Shown here piece after piece: positions 35,785 through 49,590 of a stretch of DNA of 64,000 bases. Location of the stretch: positions 62,001 to 126,000 of the forward strand of contig JAJKFJ010021175.1 of NCBI GenBank assembly GCA_027382625.1, written 5' to 3'. Position 1 is the first letter of the stretch. The number at the start of each line of letters is the position of its first letter. The notes under the pieces were generated by a model. That model was given only the letters and a program-made list of their open reading frames with translations, searched no databases and was not told the DNA's origin. Position numbers and translations under genes: made by a program. Source of the stretch: Tetmemena sp. SeJ-2015. Its lineage: Eukaryota > Ciliophora > Spirotrichea > Sporadotrichida > Oxytrichidae.

Positions 35785-38414
35785 TCACCATCTCTTACTT
35801 TCCTGCTGATAAGTGAATCTAATTTTAGTACTCCCTCCTTTTAATTTAACTTAATTTTGAATTTTTCTTTATCTCTCACTATCCAAAGCCATCTTTCTGT
35901 TTTTGAGCTTTGTAAAACATCTTAAAAATTAAGAGCTACTAATTATAGAAGTGATTCCTTACTGTATGCCCTAAGAGACCTACTCCATTAGGAGGCGATT
36001 AATTTTAGCCCACTCCTCCCTAGCCTTCTGACTGCCTAATGTACTACCTTGCATGCTGAAGCTAGCGTTGTGATTTAATGGATCGTTTTTAAAGCCAGAA
36101 TTTGCAATTTAGCTGAGTAGCACACCAAAACCCATTGTTCCCCCGAAGTTTGAGCGAGAATCTGAACCTAGGTCGAGTAGACTTTAAGCGTAAGAGCTTC
36201 TACAGGAATTAGTCTGTGTTTGATAAGGCGACAAGCTTTGCTAATTCAACCAAATATTAAACACTTTTTATTAATTTATTTCATTGATATTGTTTTGTAA
36301 AGCAGTCACAGACGGGATATTTATCTGCAAAGAATTATTTTTAAAATGGACTATAGGCTGCTTTTAATCTAATTAAAGATGCTGAGAGCCATTACCGAAC
36401 TACTCTATTTGGCTAGGTAAAACATGACTATACTAGGTTTAAATATTGCTTGGCCTTCTCATTTGTTAAGGTTTCTTATGTGAGTTCTAGTTTTGATGCA
36501 ATTGAATTTACGCTCTCCAAGTCTTTATTGATTCTGATCTGGTTTGGATTTATCAAATAGGAAATCTTCTTATCCTTTAAGATTAATTATTCCTTATTGT
36601 ATAAACTATCAGTGTCTTAAAATTCTAGATTGGCGTGGGAAGTAATAGTTGAAGGTAAGGAGTTCATTATAGAGTAGACTCCACTTCCTTTGCTTCTATC
36701 TTGCCTTTAAGCCTTCTGACTAATAACTTTGCTTTCCTATTGTACTTCCAACTGTATTTGGAGAATATTTTGATCCCTGACTGAATTCATCGGGCTCTGA
36801 TTGATTGAATTAATGAAGTTTCTATCTTGCTTGTATTTTGAGAATATAGGAATAGCTTTCTTATTACTGCTGCTGCTTTAAGAACTTGTGGCTTGATTTA
36901 CGCGAGCAGCGAGATCATTAGATTGACTGACCAAAAAATGCATTTTATAACAAATTGAAGTATAATACTGCTGATCACAAATATTGAATTATTTAGAATA
37001 GAGTTAGTTCGATTGTCTTGTAATGCTGCTACTCCAATATTCTTTAAGTTCTGTTATTTGCCACTCTCTTTCTTCTGCACATAGCCATGCATAGCTGAGG
37101 GGGTAGCTTTAAAACGACTCTGTAAAAAGGGATAAGCATTCCCTTAATCATTGATATTTGGACCACTTATACTTGCTCCTGAGTTTAGATGAGATAAGCT
37201 ACTGCCGACTCCTCCATCCATTTTTCTACCTGAGAGTATATTACTCTTGTTTCCAAATGGAAAACTGGGTATTTCAGGCAGGTTATGCTTATTCTGGATT
37301 TAATCATTCTATTTGGGCTAAATTTTTTAAAGGGTATTTGGAGAAGGCGAGGCAATTGATTACAACAGAGGATTATAGATGCTTAGCTAGGATGAACTTC
37401 CATCTTTGTCTGATTTCTACACTAAAATAGGAGAGATAATTTGTGTGGGAGGAAGACTACTAACAAATTTAATTATATAATTTAGACTTGGAAAATGAGA
37501 GTGACCCCTCATTCCTTTTGTCCTCTTTCTATTTACAGCACTTTGATTCTATGAAGCTAATTAATTTATGCTTAGCTCTTATTTAGACTCTTCTATACTA
37601 TGCAAACTCAGTTACTAGTTCAAGGCTTACTATACATTTAGGGAAGAGTTCATGAAGTTTTAAAGGCTATCTGCTTGTTAATTTTGTAGAGGTCTACTCG
37701 AGAACAGTTTTTGCTGCTAAGCTATATCTTTAATTTATAATAAACTCATAATTATCTTGAATTAGTGGAGTTTATGTGGAAGAATTGCCATATTTAAATT
37801 CATGATGCGATAAAACAAAGATTATATTTCTCAAACTATGGAGAGAAGTATTGATTATTTTGGAGCTTTTAGTTATTTACTTATCTGATAATCTTTTTTT
37901 AGCCGTCTTTTTCATTTCTATTTAGGAACTAGAGGATAGTGCTTCTAGCCTTCTAATTGGCCCCTGTCTTATACTTCTGTCTTCAACTCAATTACTCTTA
38001 ATGCGCAGCAATTTGACTGCCAATTTCTTCACTTTGAATTTATGACTATGCAAGCTAATAGATAGACATCCTTTGTTGAAAAATTGGCCCATTTTAAAGG
38101 GTGCTCCCAGTGATGTAGCTAATAGGAGAAGTTGTCATTCTTCCTTAATTACTTGGAGAGTAGCCATAAAATATAATTCTAAAGTGTAAAATTAAGAAGG
38201 AGAGGTTGGATTGCATTCTTCATTATCACTTGCAGTTTAAGTTTCTTAAGCAAACTTTTAAGCAGTGGCACTTTACTAAGAAAAATCTCTTGCCTCATTT
38301 TATTACTCAGAGGTCTTCTTTGCTAGTTTTCCCTCATGAGGACTAACACTTAGAGATCCCAAACCCTAGGTATACCCAAAAATTTAATACAAATAAAAGC
38401 TTTCTAGCTTTCAT
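35785..38414 (-). CDS. Ser/Gln/Asn-rich low-complexity protein, unrecognised
   Basis: Begins MKARKLLFVLNF at 38414 (one base in a T run must be dropped to enter GYTQGLGSLSVSPHEGK) and ends at TGA 35787-35785. Segments include TSEQQNEARDFSQQSATAQK, a C-terminal LGSQKAREEWAKINRLLMEQ helix and a basic end. Internal breaks near 38125 and further down are a mix of IESs and single-base run errors. The composition and use of TAA/TAG codons mark it as coding, but no domain is recognised. Confidence 0.55.
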
Positions 38415-38434
38415 AAAAAAAAAAATATTGCAAA

Positions 38435-39410
38435 TCATATTATATCATCAATTAGTTTCGTTAGGTTTTAAAAATGCACAGCACACTTATTAATTTAAAA
38501 AGACCTATATAATCGAATGAAATATAAACCCCTGCAAAATTTTCTTTCCAGTATCTAAATTATTTATTATCGTAAATATACTATAGTAGAATTTGTAATA
38601 ACCCTTTTGACATAATTGATTCTTTGAGGACTATTGGGATGAGGAAGAGCTAGCAAGGCGTGTTTGGGTGTCCTGCTATTCTACTGGATTAAATCTGATT
38701 ATACCTTGATCTTTTGCTGATACTTATATTAAGGCGGAAGATGAGCTTGCAAGTTTATAGAAACCTGCTTGAAATTTCCATATTGCGACAGATTCATTTG
38801 CTGAGGGGTCTCCCCTCCAGTCTGAGGCTAAGTATTTTAATTCCCATTAGAAGGAGTCATGGAGGAAGACTAACCTAAGTTCAACTTATCCAGCAGTTAG
38901 CTTTTTAGGTAGCTTATGTCATCTGAACTCTTGAATAGGGAGATGTTCTCTAGCAGTTTCGAAATATCCTTGTCTCGCTTTCAAGAAAGGGAAAATATGC
39001 CACTGTGTTTGGAAGAACTTTAGTTTTACATCAGATGCTACTAAAGACTTGAAAACTTTATAAAATATTGGACACAAATATTTCATAAACTTTGAGGAAC
39101 TTGAACTATCGTAAATTTAAGAGTTAATCTTGAGGTTTTTCATATTTACTTTGCCAATGTCGAACTACTGTTATAAATCATTTTCTCATATAATTTAATT
39201 TCACTTTGAATAAGGTTATGTGGGTTGAGAATTTCTTTTTTAATTGAACAGAGTTCTTACAGGTGAGCTTCCAGAAGAGAAAAACGTGGGTTTAGTTTAG
39301 TTTTGCACATCTTGTTGGTTTTTCCTAGTTGGAGCAGGTTAGAGATGTATTGTGGGGACTTTAGGTTGCTTTAATTTGGCAAATTAGTCTTTTGTAAATT
39401 GTGCATTCAT
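38435..39410 (-). CDS. Small polar protein, unrecognised
   Basis: Starts MNAQFTKDQFAKLKQPKVPT at 39410. A Pro/Thr/Gln-rich segment (TKPTFFSSGSSPVRTLFNQK) is interrupted at about 39190 by an insert. The frame resumes with KDISKLLENISLFKSSDDIS and QTGGETPQQMNLSQYG, ending near RTPKHALLALPHPNSPQRIN. The exact 3' end is uncertain, because the frame after about 38600 becomes AT-rich before TGA at 38437-38435. It is only about 20 bp downstream (on the minus strand, 5' to 3') from the start of the 35785-38414 gene, so the two could be one transcript, though separate ATG starts favour two genes. Confidence 0.5.
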
Positions 39411-39582
39411 TTTAATAATAATGACTAGTTTAAAAGATCTACTTCAAAAGTTTAATTACATCTTCACATGTGCTATCCCTCACTTTATAAAAATAAGACA
39501 CAAGAATTAAATATATCCTATTTCATTTATTCTATGATTTTTATTCTAAATTAACAACTGTGTTCTGATTCAAAACAATAAA

Positions 39583-41928
39583 ATGTGTGTCTTCCTCGAA
39601 ATTTAGATCCATTTTATCGCTTTTAAAGCACGCCAAATCAATCTCCAGTAAATCAAAGATATTTAAATAGCAAACTTAGAAAGCCTGGAGAAAATTTCCA
39701 CAACGGAAGGAGTACAGTCAAAATTATAAAGGATGCTCATGCAAATAGTAGCAATTAATATATAGGATAGAATCAGAATATTCAGAGTGGTAGCAGTAAT
39801 GCCACTTAACTCTATGGAAGTGAAAACGCACTTGAAAAATTGTTGAAGACTCTAGTACATAAGTTGAACAATAACGAAGCGCAAACTAATCTGTAAAACG
39901 ATAAAATTAATCACCTTCATGCTTCACTAACTGAGGTCATTCAAACCAACTTCTAGCTATTTTAATTTAACTCTATTTATATTTGATATTTGAATTTGAA
40001 GAAAGGATTTAGCAAGTAGAGAGAAATTCAGCACATTTGAATAAATAGGATAAGAACTAGACTAAGGCTTTATCATTGATCAAGAATGAGATTGAAGCTC
40101 TTGAATTCAAATATAGAATCATCATTGAGAACACTGAATCAGAGGTCAAGAAACTTTGGCAGATACTTTAGATAGTTATTCTGATATGCTTGATTGGCAT
40201 CATAGCACAATAATTTGAATTATGATAGTCTAAATTCATTTTTAGTTACACTATTGAGCGTTTGTGCAAGACTATCCGGTTTTAACTTTGAGATTGAAAG
40301 CTATAAGTAACAAAACTCTCTGATCTAGACCATTTAAAATTACAGAAAACAAGTTCCAATCGAGGATAAATCAACGGAAGAGGGACAGCTTAAGGAATTA
40401 TAAATTATGATTTATCTATTGATTTAATTATCCTCGCCAATCAATTTTGATGAGGTAGGTTTCAACACAATATTATATTTGTAGTTGATTATAATAATTT
40501 GATACACGATATCAAGGACAATAAATTTAGAACTCCAAAGGGAAAACAAGAATCTTCAAATATTCCAAGACATGAATTTCAATTAGGCTGCAGCTGCTGC
40601 AAGGAGCTAGGAAATTATCAACAATTAAAAAGGCCTTTATTTTTTAAAACAAAATTATAAAGATTAAATTTTTCGGGTTGATGTGGTAAAGAATTTTTCC
40701 TAGCATTATTTTTCTACTTATTAAAAAGCTTTTTAACTTTAAGAATGGATGATCTTTAATAAATTTTAATAAGAATGGAGAAGTATGAATTCTATAATTT
40801 TATTAGCTTTGATTAAAGCACAGTTGCGAGTCAAAACCAGAAGAAAAAGAATAAGAAGAAGAGGTGCAAACAATTTAAATTATTTCCTTATTATAAAACA
40901 AGCTGAATTAAAAGAAAAAAAGGAGCAATAAATTATTGTCTAGTCTCACAACTTAGTAGCACAAGAGGACCAAAATAAGTCAAAAAGCACTCCCTAATAA
41001 AACTTGGACTTTAAAGAATTCCTTATTCAAACTCAGAGTTAAATCAGCAACAGTCAAAAACCAAAGCACACTCCTTATGAAGGATTCTAGACTGTCAGAA
41101 ATCAGAAGAGACAAAGTCAAAGCATGTAAATTTATTTAAGATAATTAAGAAGAAAAACACACTTTTATTGATTTTTGAAATAGTCAAAGGCTACTGTAGG
41201 ATTTCGAGAAGAGCGAAATCAATCATAGTAGCCAGTAATTGCCCTATGAGCATTCGCAAAAGCATCTCCATGAACTTTCTCATAACTTAAGTCTTAATTT
41301 TATATATAATATAACGGCTAGGATAAGGTTAAAGTTTCGTAAATGCCGAAGCTCTTATTACATCGAAGGCAGGTTAGTCAGTCAGAAGTCAGATAAAATT
41401 CACCTGATTAATATACAGTTTCTCAAAACATATTTTAACTTATTTGATAAGCAAGTTCAACATAAATTTATAGTATTTATTAAATTGTAGTTAAAGATAG
41501 ACAGACACAAGGCTCTCGAAAGCAATCTGACTTTGTAATAAAGGAGCAGCAAAACACAATTATTTCAGATCCCTCAGTTTCTCATTTTATTAAATTGCTT
41601 ATATATGTTTCGTGTCCCTACAAATAGCAACCAGTCGAGCAAGCAGAAAATAGGCAATATATTAAATCAAAGTCAATTAGAAATCTAAAGTCAACCAGCA
41701 TTTTGATTCATATTTTTTGTGAAAATAAAATTTGGTAATTAATTGAGTTAGAACCCTCAAAGAAACGAAAAGAATAGTAGCCGAATGTTGTTTAAAACCA
41801 CCTCTGAAAGTATTATAAGTGAAAAGGAATAAGATATAATCACAGCAGCAACTCCTTAATAGAACTAAACTATATGGCACAACTAAAGATTATACAATAA
41901 AATTGGAGCCAAAGGCTAAAGGTATTGA
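39583..41928 (+). CDS. Coiled-coil, Gln-rich protein, unrecognised
   Basis: Likely begins with a tiny exon (ATGT at 39583) spliced by a 20-nt GT-AG intron to PFYRFQSTPNQSPVNQRYLN. It continues through SENALEKLLKTLVHKLNNNE and a coiled coil (ERIQQVERNSAHLNKQ, KNEIEALEFKYRIIIENTES). Then come a second helical block (INLELQRENKNLQIFQDM), a basic patch (NQKKKNKKKRCKQ), and Gln/Ser-rich C-terminal sequence with LQDFEKSEINHSSQQLPYEH, ending at TGA 41926-41928. Several AT-rich breaks (for example 39960-40000, 40160-40270, 40430-40520 and 41130-41190) are probable IESs. A structural or basal-body role is possible but unproven. Confidence 0.55.
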
Positions 41929-42083
41929 ATGCCCACGTAACCTATCACTGATCAAATATTAACAATCAATTTATTTCCTTAAAAATTAAACGAAGAAAAT
42001 TAAAGCATTAAAGCTATCGTACTTAAAGATACTAAGTTACTAAAAATCTATTTATATCTCTTTGATACATTCAAACCATTCTT

Positions 42084-45000
42084 TCATAAAGTATCTAACT
42101 CTTTGCTCACCCTTTTAATTGCTTGTTTGTGCATGCTCTCTATTTTGAGTCTTTCAAAGCTTTTCCTTTGCTTGAAGAGAGAGTTTTCAGGTATTATTTG
42201 TTTAAAATAAGCTATTTAAATACTTCTATATTTATAATATGTTTCACGGGTATGATCTCTTGAATCTTCTTGTATGTGTGCAAATCTTCATACACCTTTT
42301 GATTCTATTCTGGTGATCTATTTAAACAGAGGATATTAAATTGTAATGATTTGTCTCGCCTAGAGAGAATGAAATCAAAAGCTTAGTTGTTCTGGTAGTG
42401 GTAAGACCTTTCTTATTACGAAGTCATGAACTACTCCTGCACTGAGGCATGAGCCTATGCTTCTTAGGCTTTTAGCTGAGATACATTTCGATAGCTGTTC
42501 ATTCCATTCTTCACAACTATGAATGCTTTCTTTTTAGGTGAATCCTTGTTTTCATGTTGAGTGTGCTGAATGTTCTTGAGTCTTTAATTTTAGTGTCCAG
42601 CCAGTGCATCTATCTTCATTTCTCTCTTTCTTAAATTTGCAGAGCTCTTTCGAGCAGTTAAACTTTCTTTAATCAATTTAAATTTTAAGGAATATATGTG
42701 TATAATTATTTGGTCTTAAAACTACTTCAGTAAAGAGTGGTCTGGCTATTCAACTTCAAACTGGAATTATTTCTACGACACATAAATGTATAATGAAAAA
42801 TGCTAATTTTTTATTTTAATAGAGCATCCTAAATTAGATGTGACTCCAAGTACATTTTAGGAGTATGAGAATGGCTTTTCCCAATTGCCACCAACTCTTA
42901 TTTGTTTCTGTTAGAGTCTTTGTTTCTATTGGGACTGGGGGAGTTTCTAGTTTAGAAAAATAAGTCTCCTACTTGCATCTAGCAAATATTTTGGACATAT
43001 AATTTATAGCTTGGGGATTCATTAGTATTTAAGGACAAAACCTTGAAGGTATATTTGGCTGAGGGTCCTTTTTCAGTGTAATTATCTCTGTTCTTTACTG
43101 ATAAAGTAGATGCTATTAAATATATATTCTTTATAAGCTTTTGATTTAAATGAATTAATGTATATTAATTATGATAAAAATAAAATAAACTTTATGCGGT
43201 GGGTATGTGTTTCTCTTGGGAATTAGAAACTCTTGCTGAAGATTTCTAATAGTTTGAAGTAAAGCTTGGAGAGTGCAGTCTGTTTAGGTTTATTTTGAGC
43301 TCTACTTTCTTCTTCATGGTGATTGGGAAATCTCTAATCAAACTAGCTGTCTACGCATTTATATACTCGTCAAAATTCTAGTTTCTAAAATGTGTCGAAT
43401 GAATTGGAGTCGAGTTTTTCATAAATTGAGGGAGAGCATGCTTTCCATTTTACCCTTTATCTTCTACTTAATTAGTGCTCTCTTCATAGTTACCTGTTGA
43501 TGTGCCTTGAGTCATAAAATAAATGAGCAATTTGAAATTAAGTCTTAGAAGACTTCGTCAGAATATGCAAATTGCGGGAGTTATTTTGCTTATTGGGTAC
43601 CGTTATGAAGTAGCTTTTATCATTATCGCTTTTATTTGCTTCAGTCCTTATGAAACTCTCTAAGTAAAATTTGCGCCAGTCTACAATTTTTGCACAAAGT
43701 TAAGTTTAGAAGGAGGGGGCATTTTAGAGCCAATCTAAATTACACTTTTCCCATTTTACTAAGTGCCTATATTTTAAGAAGAAACTTGCAAACTTTCTTT
43801 TTGCTTGCTAATACTCTTCTCATAATCTTGCTTTTGAGAGCTGAATCGATTGAAAACTTTGTCGACTTAAGTGAGAGGAGGTATCTTCTTTTTCTCTTAC
43901 TTCCTAGCACTTAGCTACTTGACAATAAATTAATATCACGCTAATAAAATCCTATGACTCCCTCCCTTTGAATCTCAAATTGCTTATTCCTGTACATGTC
44001 CTCAAAGGCTTAAAGTTATTGATCTGCAAAAAGAGATGAGTCCTCTAGTGGACTAGATGTACTCAAGTTTGGGGCAGGACTTTCGTGATTCAAGTTCCTC
44101 ATGGCTGGTTTATTTTGTGTACTGAAATTGTTTCTCAGAGACTCTACTTGTTAATCTACTTGCTTTTGAAGAACCTATGTGATGTGGCTTAAGTTTCCTT
44201 TCTTATCATTGGTAAATACAAATTAAAGATTGGTCCTAGCTGAAACCAGGGAGAAGTCTCTCATCATATTAAGCTCATTTTAAATGCCCCTTGCACTTAA
44301 GCTACTGAATTGTATTTTGCTTATGAAGTATTTATTTCTTAGGCCTTTGTATTTCTAGACTAAAACCCATTCACCGAATGAACACCAGTGGGAGTGGAAG
44401 CTTGTTGCACATACTCGTGAAATCTGCTAGATATTGGTAACAGTTGCATCTGATGAGAAGAGTTTGGAGTCAGCTATCGAGTCTATTTAAATGGATAATT
44501 AACTATGATTTCTATTGTATTCCAAGAGTATTATCTCTATATAATGATAGAAACTATTGAATTTTTCTCTTGCAGTTTTGATCTACTTAGGCTACTTCCT
44601 TTTATAGCCTTAGAAAGTGTGGGCTGTTACGACTTTCTTAAGTCCATCCACTCTATCTAGATTAATTGCTTTGCTGATAACCCTAAAGCTGTCATCATTT
44701 ACCACTCCTTTCCCTTTGAATATCTTTGCTCTTTTCTCTTTCTCATCTAGCAAAGTTTTCTAATCATGCTAATTGTGTGAAGTCATCTTGTTTATATACT
44801 GATGAACTATTTGTCTCTATGTTTACGCAGACTAAGCATTAGATAGTTTATTGAAGAATAAAAATGAGATTGGTATTTGAGAATCTGTTGTACACTATTG
44901 AATTGGACAGCATCAGTCTGGCGCATTTGGTAGAACTCTTGCCTCTGCTATTGTTTCAATAGCAGTTCCTTATGAAGGGAGGGAAATGGAATCAATATAC

Positions 45001-47593
45001 GCTCTTAAAAATCCTTGCCTCTAAAGAACATTAAGGAAGCTCTCTCACTGTTCACTTTTTAAAATTTCTTATTAATAATCTACTTTGATAGAGAATTATC
45101 TAGCATCTTAGTGAGTAATGAATTCTTCAGCTCCTATGATTTCCTAACCAGATACCAAGGTGAGCGTGATATTTTAACTCCGAGGAGAAATACCTACTAA
45201 AGTGCTTGCTTTTTGTTAGCCTCATTTTTCTATTAGGCTGCTTCCTTGTTCTAAAACTTACTTGTCTGTGATTATTATCATCATCACAAAAATAATCATT
45301 AAATTTAATATGATTCAAGGTTTATGGTTAGCTCCTATGTAGGAGGGCTGTTAATGTTTTTCATTTTAGTGAGTTCTCCTGAAGTAAGAAAGTATACTCC
45401 ATCTATCTCCTGCCCTTCCTAGTAAATGAACTGACCTCTGATGAATTCTTTTTCCTCGATGAAGTAGAATAGGTCTATCATCTTTTTGTGAGGCATCTTT
45501 TTAAATATCTCATATTGCTGAAGAGTAGATATTACACTTAGTAAACAAAAATGTATAAAATTATGTTGATATGAATATATGAGCTATGATAATTCATCTT
45601 TAAAGAATTTAATTTAATTGTTGATGGAGTTTGACTCTCTACTTTCGTCATAAAGAGATTTCCAACATACTTTAGATAGTCTTCTTTGCTAAGCACGCCT
45701 AGAGCTACAACTCTTTAGTAAGTATTTTTCTCAAAGAGTCTTAACTATTCCATATATCTTTCAATTATTTTAAATAAACTGAGATGGATTTTAAGTTACC
45801 GGTGTGTTAAACTAGTAGTCAGCCAGCGACTGATTTTGAATGTCATGAGGAGATAAAGCCTATGCAGTTGCTATTCTAGGCTTGTTTGTTAAAATAGCTA
45901 GCTCTCCAAAAGCTTAGCCTTCACATAGTCTATTAACTTGATCCAGCACAGTTACCGAAACCTGAAACTTATATTTAAAAATTAGCTAAAACTTTGGAGG
46001 ATATGAAGCCTCTATTTATTAGCGAAGTTGCTTTGTGAACTATTTCATAAACTGTTCTTTTTGTTGTTGCATAGACTGACTTTAATTTTGCGAATTAGCT
46101 CTTGCTCTTTTCTGCGACAATGACTCTTATCGCGTAAACTACTTTCCATTGAAGCTGTCACTACTCATGTTTTGAATGCTTGAATTGTTGATTGCGGATT
46201 AAGATGAGTCGTATAGATTGTTTTAAATGTAAATTGAGCTATCATTTTTATTCTTGGTTTGAGGAGATAAGTTAGTGGCTTGTATTTCTATAAAGTGCTA
46301 GTTGTTGTTGTTATTCCTTCTTGCTGATGATAGAGGCTGATTGCTGTGGGAATGAGATTCCTAGGATTCAAGCAAACTCTCTATTACAATCAAGAGATCA
46401 TCTAGTGAGTTAATGGTGTACATGTTTAGTGCATCATATCTAAAAAATACTCAATTTGAGATAGAATGGATATATTGATATCCTATGATGTCGATCACCT
46501 TCTTCACAACTTTAGAGTGACTATCCTTGCATTTATAACTTCGCCTCTCCCATTTCTCTCCATCAGCATTTGATAAATCTCAAAATAGTTTTGAAACTGA
46601 GTCTCTATCTCTGTTGGGACCTTTATCCCAACTTATCCTTATAGCACAAGATAAAATTCATCTCCCTTGTCCCCAAAATTAAAGATGGTCTGGTTGTACT
46701 CGTAAACTTGAAGCTTCAGCTATCTGCAAAAGCTAATTAATTGTTGATTTTCTATAGAAATTTCGTCTTCTGTAATTTATTGATTTATTTGCACTTGGTC
46801 AGGAGAAGTCTCTAATGATTTCTCTTAAGGCTTCGAGGATAATTAAAATTAAGAAGATTTTTGCCTCACTAGTTAACCAAAGTAAGAGCAATTCACTTGT
46901 AAATAGGAGTAAATGAGATTAATGTCTTTTTAGGTTCTCTGAAAAGGAGGCACTGTTAAAAGTATATCAAACACTCTCTATATGAAAAATTACTTTACAG
47001 AATTTTCAATTTAAGTCTCTCATATAATAAATCTTTTATAAGCTTTAACTTACCTTTCTGATTTCCTCAGGTCTAGAAAACTTTACTTGATTGGATGATA
47101 TGGATTGATTGAAGATTTACTCAGTGGTCGTGTTTTCTTCCTCAGTGGTGCCCACCTCTTATATAACTGAATCTAATCCATAGCCGATCTCATAAGGAGA
47201 CTTATCAGTTTAGTTTCAGTTTTACTCGTTTCTCATTTAAGCCTATTCTGAGAGATCTTGCTCCAGATTGAGAACATCTTGATGAACCTAGTTTTACTAA
47301 AAACTCAAGAGCACTACACGGTGATTATTGGGATCGGACAAGTGAGACATCTGCGACTGTTCTCTTCCATAGCTGAATGAATCACTATGATTTAAACCTA
47401 CTTAAGTTAAAATTAATAAGGGTGTATTTTCTTGATGATTTGGAAGCTGAATTTATCCAAGGGTAAGTTCTTAATATGGTTTAAGTGATATCTACTATTC
47501 GTAGTTAGGATTTTCATAGAGATTCTTTTGACTTTGTGAAGTCTAGATCATGTTGTGGATGGTATCGTTAGGGTCCATATACAAGAATGCCAT
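42084..47593 (-). CDS. Large cyclic-nucleotide-binding-domain protein
   Basis: A 5.5-kb gene from ATG 47593 (MAFLYMDPNDTIHNMIQTSQ) to TGA 42086-42084. The N-terminal 200 residues are disordered and Gln-rich. At least two cNMP-binding domains are visible. The first (about 46700-45850) has IFNFGDKGDEFYLVLQGQVG and the phosphate-binding cassette EGQAFGELAILTNKPRIATA, with the usual Gly, Glu and Arg. The second (about 45530-45330) opens KKMIDLFYFIEEKEFIRGQF and IYQEGQEIDGVYFLTSGELT. The long C-terminal half is Ser/Asn/Gln-rich and ends in KDSPKKKAFIVVKNGMNSY and helical sequence. No kinase domain is evident, so it is not PKG. Many AT-rich breaks imply numerous IESs. It may be two genes, but no internal start/stop pair forces that. 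Confidence 0.7.
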
Positions 47594-48233
47594 TTTATAA
47601 TTTCAAATGCAAAGTATCTGCGAATCTTATTATAAATTAATATCGCTTAGAGTTCAGATACACACCCTCTAAAAACCCATCAAATAATCAAGCATTCTAA
47701 TTAAATTGTCTCCCTAACTTTATTCTCCCTAGCATTAAGTTAGCAATAATTAGAATGTGAAATTAAGGTAGAAAATATTCAAATATTTATGTTGGTTTGA
47801 TTAAAAAGCTCCTCTAAATTTTATGTTAGCATATTGATAGTTTTAAGTTGGAGGTCTTGCATACCTTGATCCTTTGTAACTCCTTGCTAATTATACTTAG
47901 AAATTCACTAGAGAGTAAAAATTATTTACATTTCAATTCAAAAGCCTTAGATAATTGATGCATCTTTCAAAGAACAATAAACTTTATAGAATTTTTTAAA
48001 AAGTTTAATCTAAATTCGCGATTATTTCTTAAGCTATGATTGGAGTATTAAGTTTAATTATCTTTATTTTAAATTAGACATTCCTTATTTATTTACCATT
48101 TGATTTTTGACTTAGATTGGCACATAAAATCTTCAAACTAGATTTTAGATTTACTTTAAGCCCCCCCTGAAGATCGGAGGGTCTTAAATTTCATAAATAA
48201 TGTAATATTTTGCAAAAATGACACCATTTTAAT
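47594..48233. other. AT-rich intergenic spacer
   Basis: Strongly AT-rich and includes a short CCCCCCC tract near 48162. No supported coding sequence. Confidence 0.5.
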
Positions 48234-49590
48234 TCAGGTTTCAATTAAATTCACACAAATATTAGTTATCATAGATGGCTCTTGGTTCAAACAACTTGAA
48301 AAAAATGAATGATAAGTGCATAAATTTATAATTGATGTCATTGATTGTCTCGGCATAAAATCGCTTTTTCGAATGCTGCTGGTATTTCCATTGTTATCTG
48401 ACTAATCTATTTATGATTGCCTATAACAATACATATAAGCTTTATGATCAAAATTTAATTGCTGTTATCCAAAAAGCCCCTGAATGAAATGATTGACTTG
48501 ATTCTGTGTGTCCTAAAACCCATTGCTCTGAGCTCTCTTCCTCTACACTTCGAAATTACAATCCTTTGGCTTAGAGGGATTATCGTTGCTAAAAGGAGAA
48601 AGCAGAGGATTCTCAAAGTCGCAGTTATCTTCATCTATAATAATGCCACTCCTATGACTTATATTCAAATTCACATCTGAAAAATCTTCCTCTTCGTCTT
48701 CTATCAAATAGAAAAATATTTTAAACTAAACTATGGTATTTTGCTGACTTGGCTGATTTTCAACCTGTACTATTCTTTGAGAATGGATTGCTGCTTAGTT
48801 CGGCTTTACAACACGCAAGTTCTTACTTTAAGAAATATAAACCAAATAAATTATTCCTAATTACTTGAAGATACTGAAGCTAGTCCCATATTTAACCAAA
48901 TATTTCCTATTTTTAAAGGTTAAATTATCTTACGTGAAATTATCTTTATATTATGAAATTAAATGACTATCTAAATATAAATAATTTCTTCACCTATCCT
49001 GAGTAATCATATAAAGCTAAAGGTGTTTTCTTTACATTTTTTGTTTATACTTAAGAATTTTCACTCGCCATGTAGATTTCTGAGTCAATTTATAAGTGGG
49101 AGTTCATTCTTCAATTTGACGACCCACTCTCTCTCCTCAGCACCACCAATTTCGTTTTTAATTGAAACTTTCATATTTGAAATTGCTATAATATTCTTGA
49201 AGTACTCTAGGATTGTGTACATGACTGAGGTAGCTGGATATTTAGAGAAAATGACGAGAAAAGATATGTGCTCTCTATTGAAAAGCGTGTGGATGTATTT
49301 TACAGCACTCTTAATATTAGTCTGCATACTGATGAGCATCTAATGCTTTCCTGCCTAGATCTTAGGAGTATCATCAAGGAAAACCAGATTTGCAATTCTA
49401 TTATGAATAGCTTCCTAATATCCTCAGATTCAAGATTCATGAGGGAATTAAGAACACCTTTAATTCAAATTAAATACACATTCATACCTTTTGAAATCCG
49501 CTATTGGGCACACAAATATAACAATACTTTAATCTTAAAGCTGATAAATGGTGCTCCTTTCCGTTTGCCTCTTTAAATGAGCAGTTTCAT
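48234..49590 (-). CDS. Unrecognised protein with acidic C-terminus
   Basis: ATG at 49590 gives MKLLIQRGKRKGAPFISFKI, a 30-nt GT-AG intron, then ISKGVLNSLMNLESEDIRK. One A must be added in AGGAAGC near 49415 to enter AIHNRIANLVFLDDTPKIQA. A long amphipathic helix region (MQTNIKSAVKYIHTLFNREH, SVMYTILEYFKNIIAISNMK) follows, then VKLKNELP. The C-terminal third is polar (IEDEEEDFSDVNLNISHRSG, KPKDCNFEVQRKRAQSNG) and ends at TGA 48236-48234. Breaks near 48700 and 48850-49080 are probable IESs. No family assigned. Confidence 0.55.
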
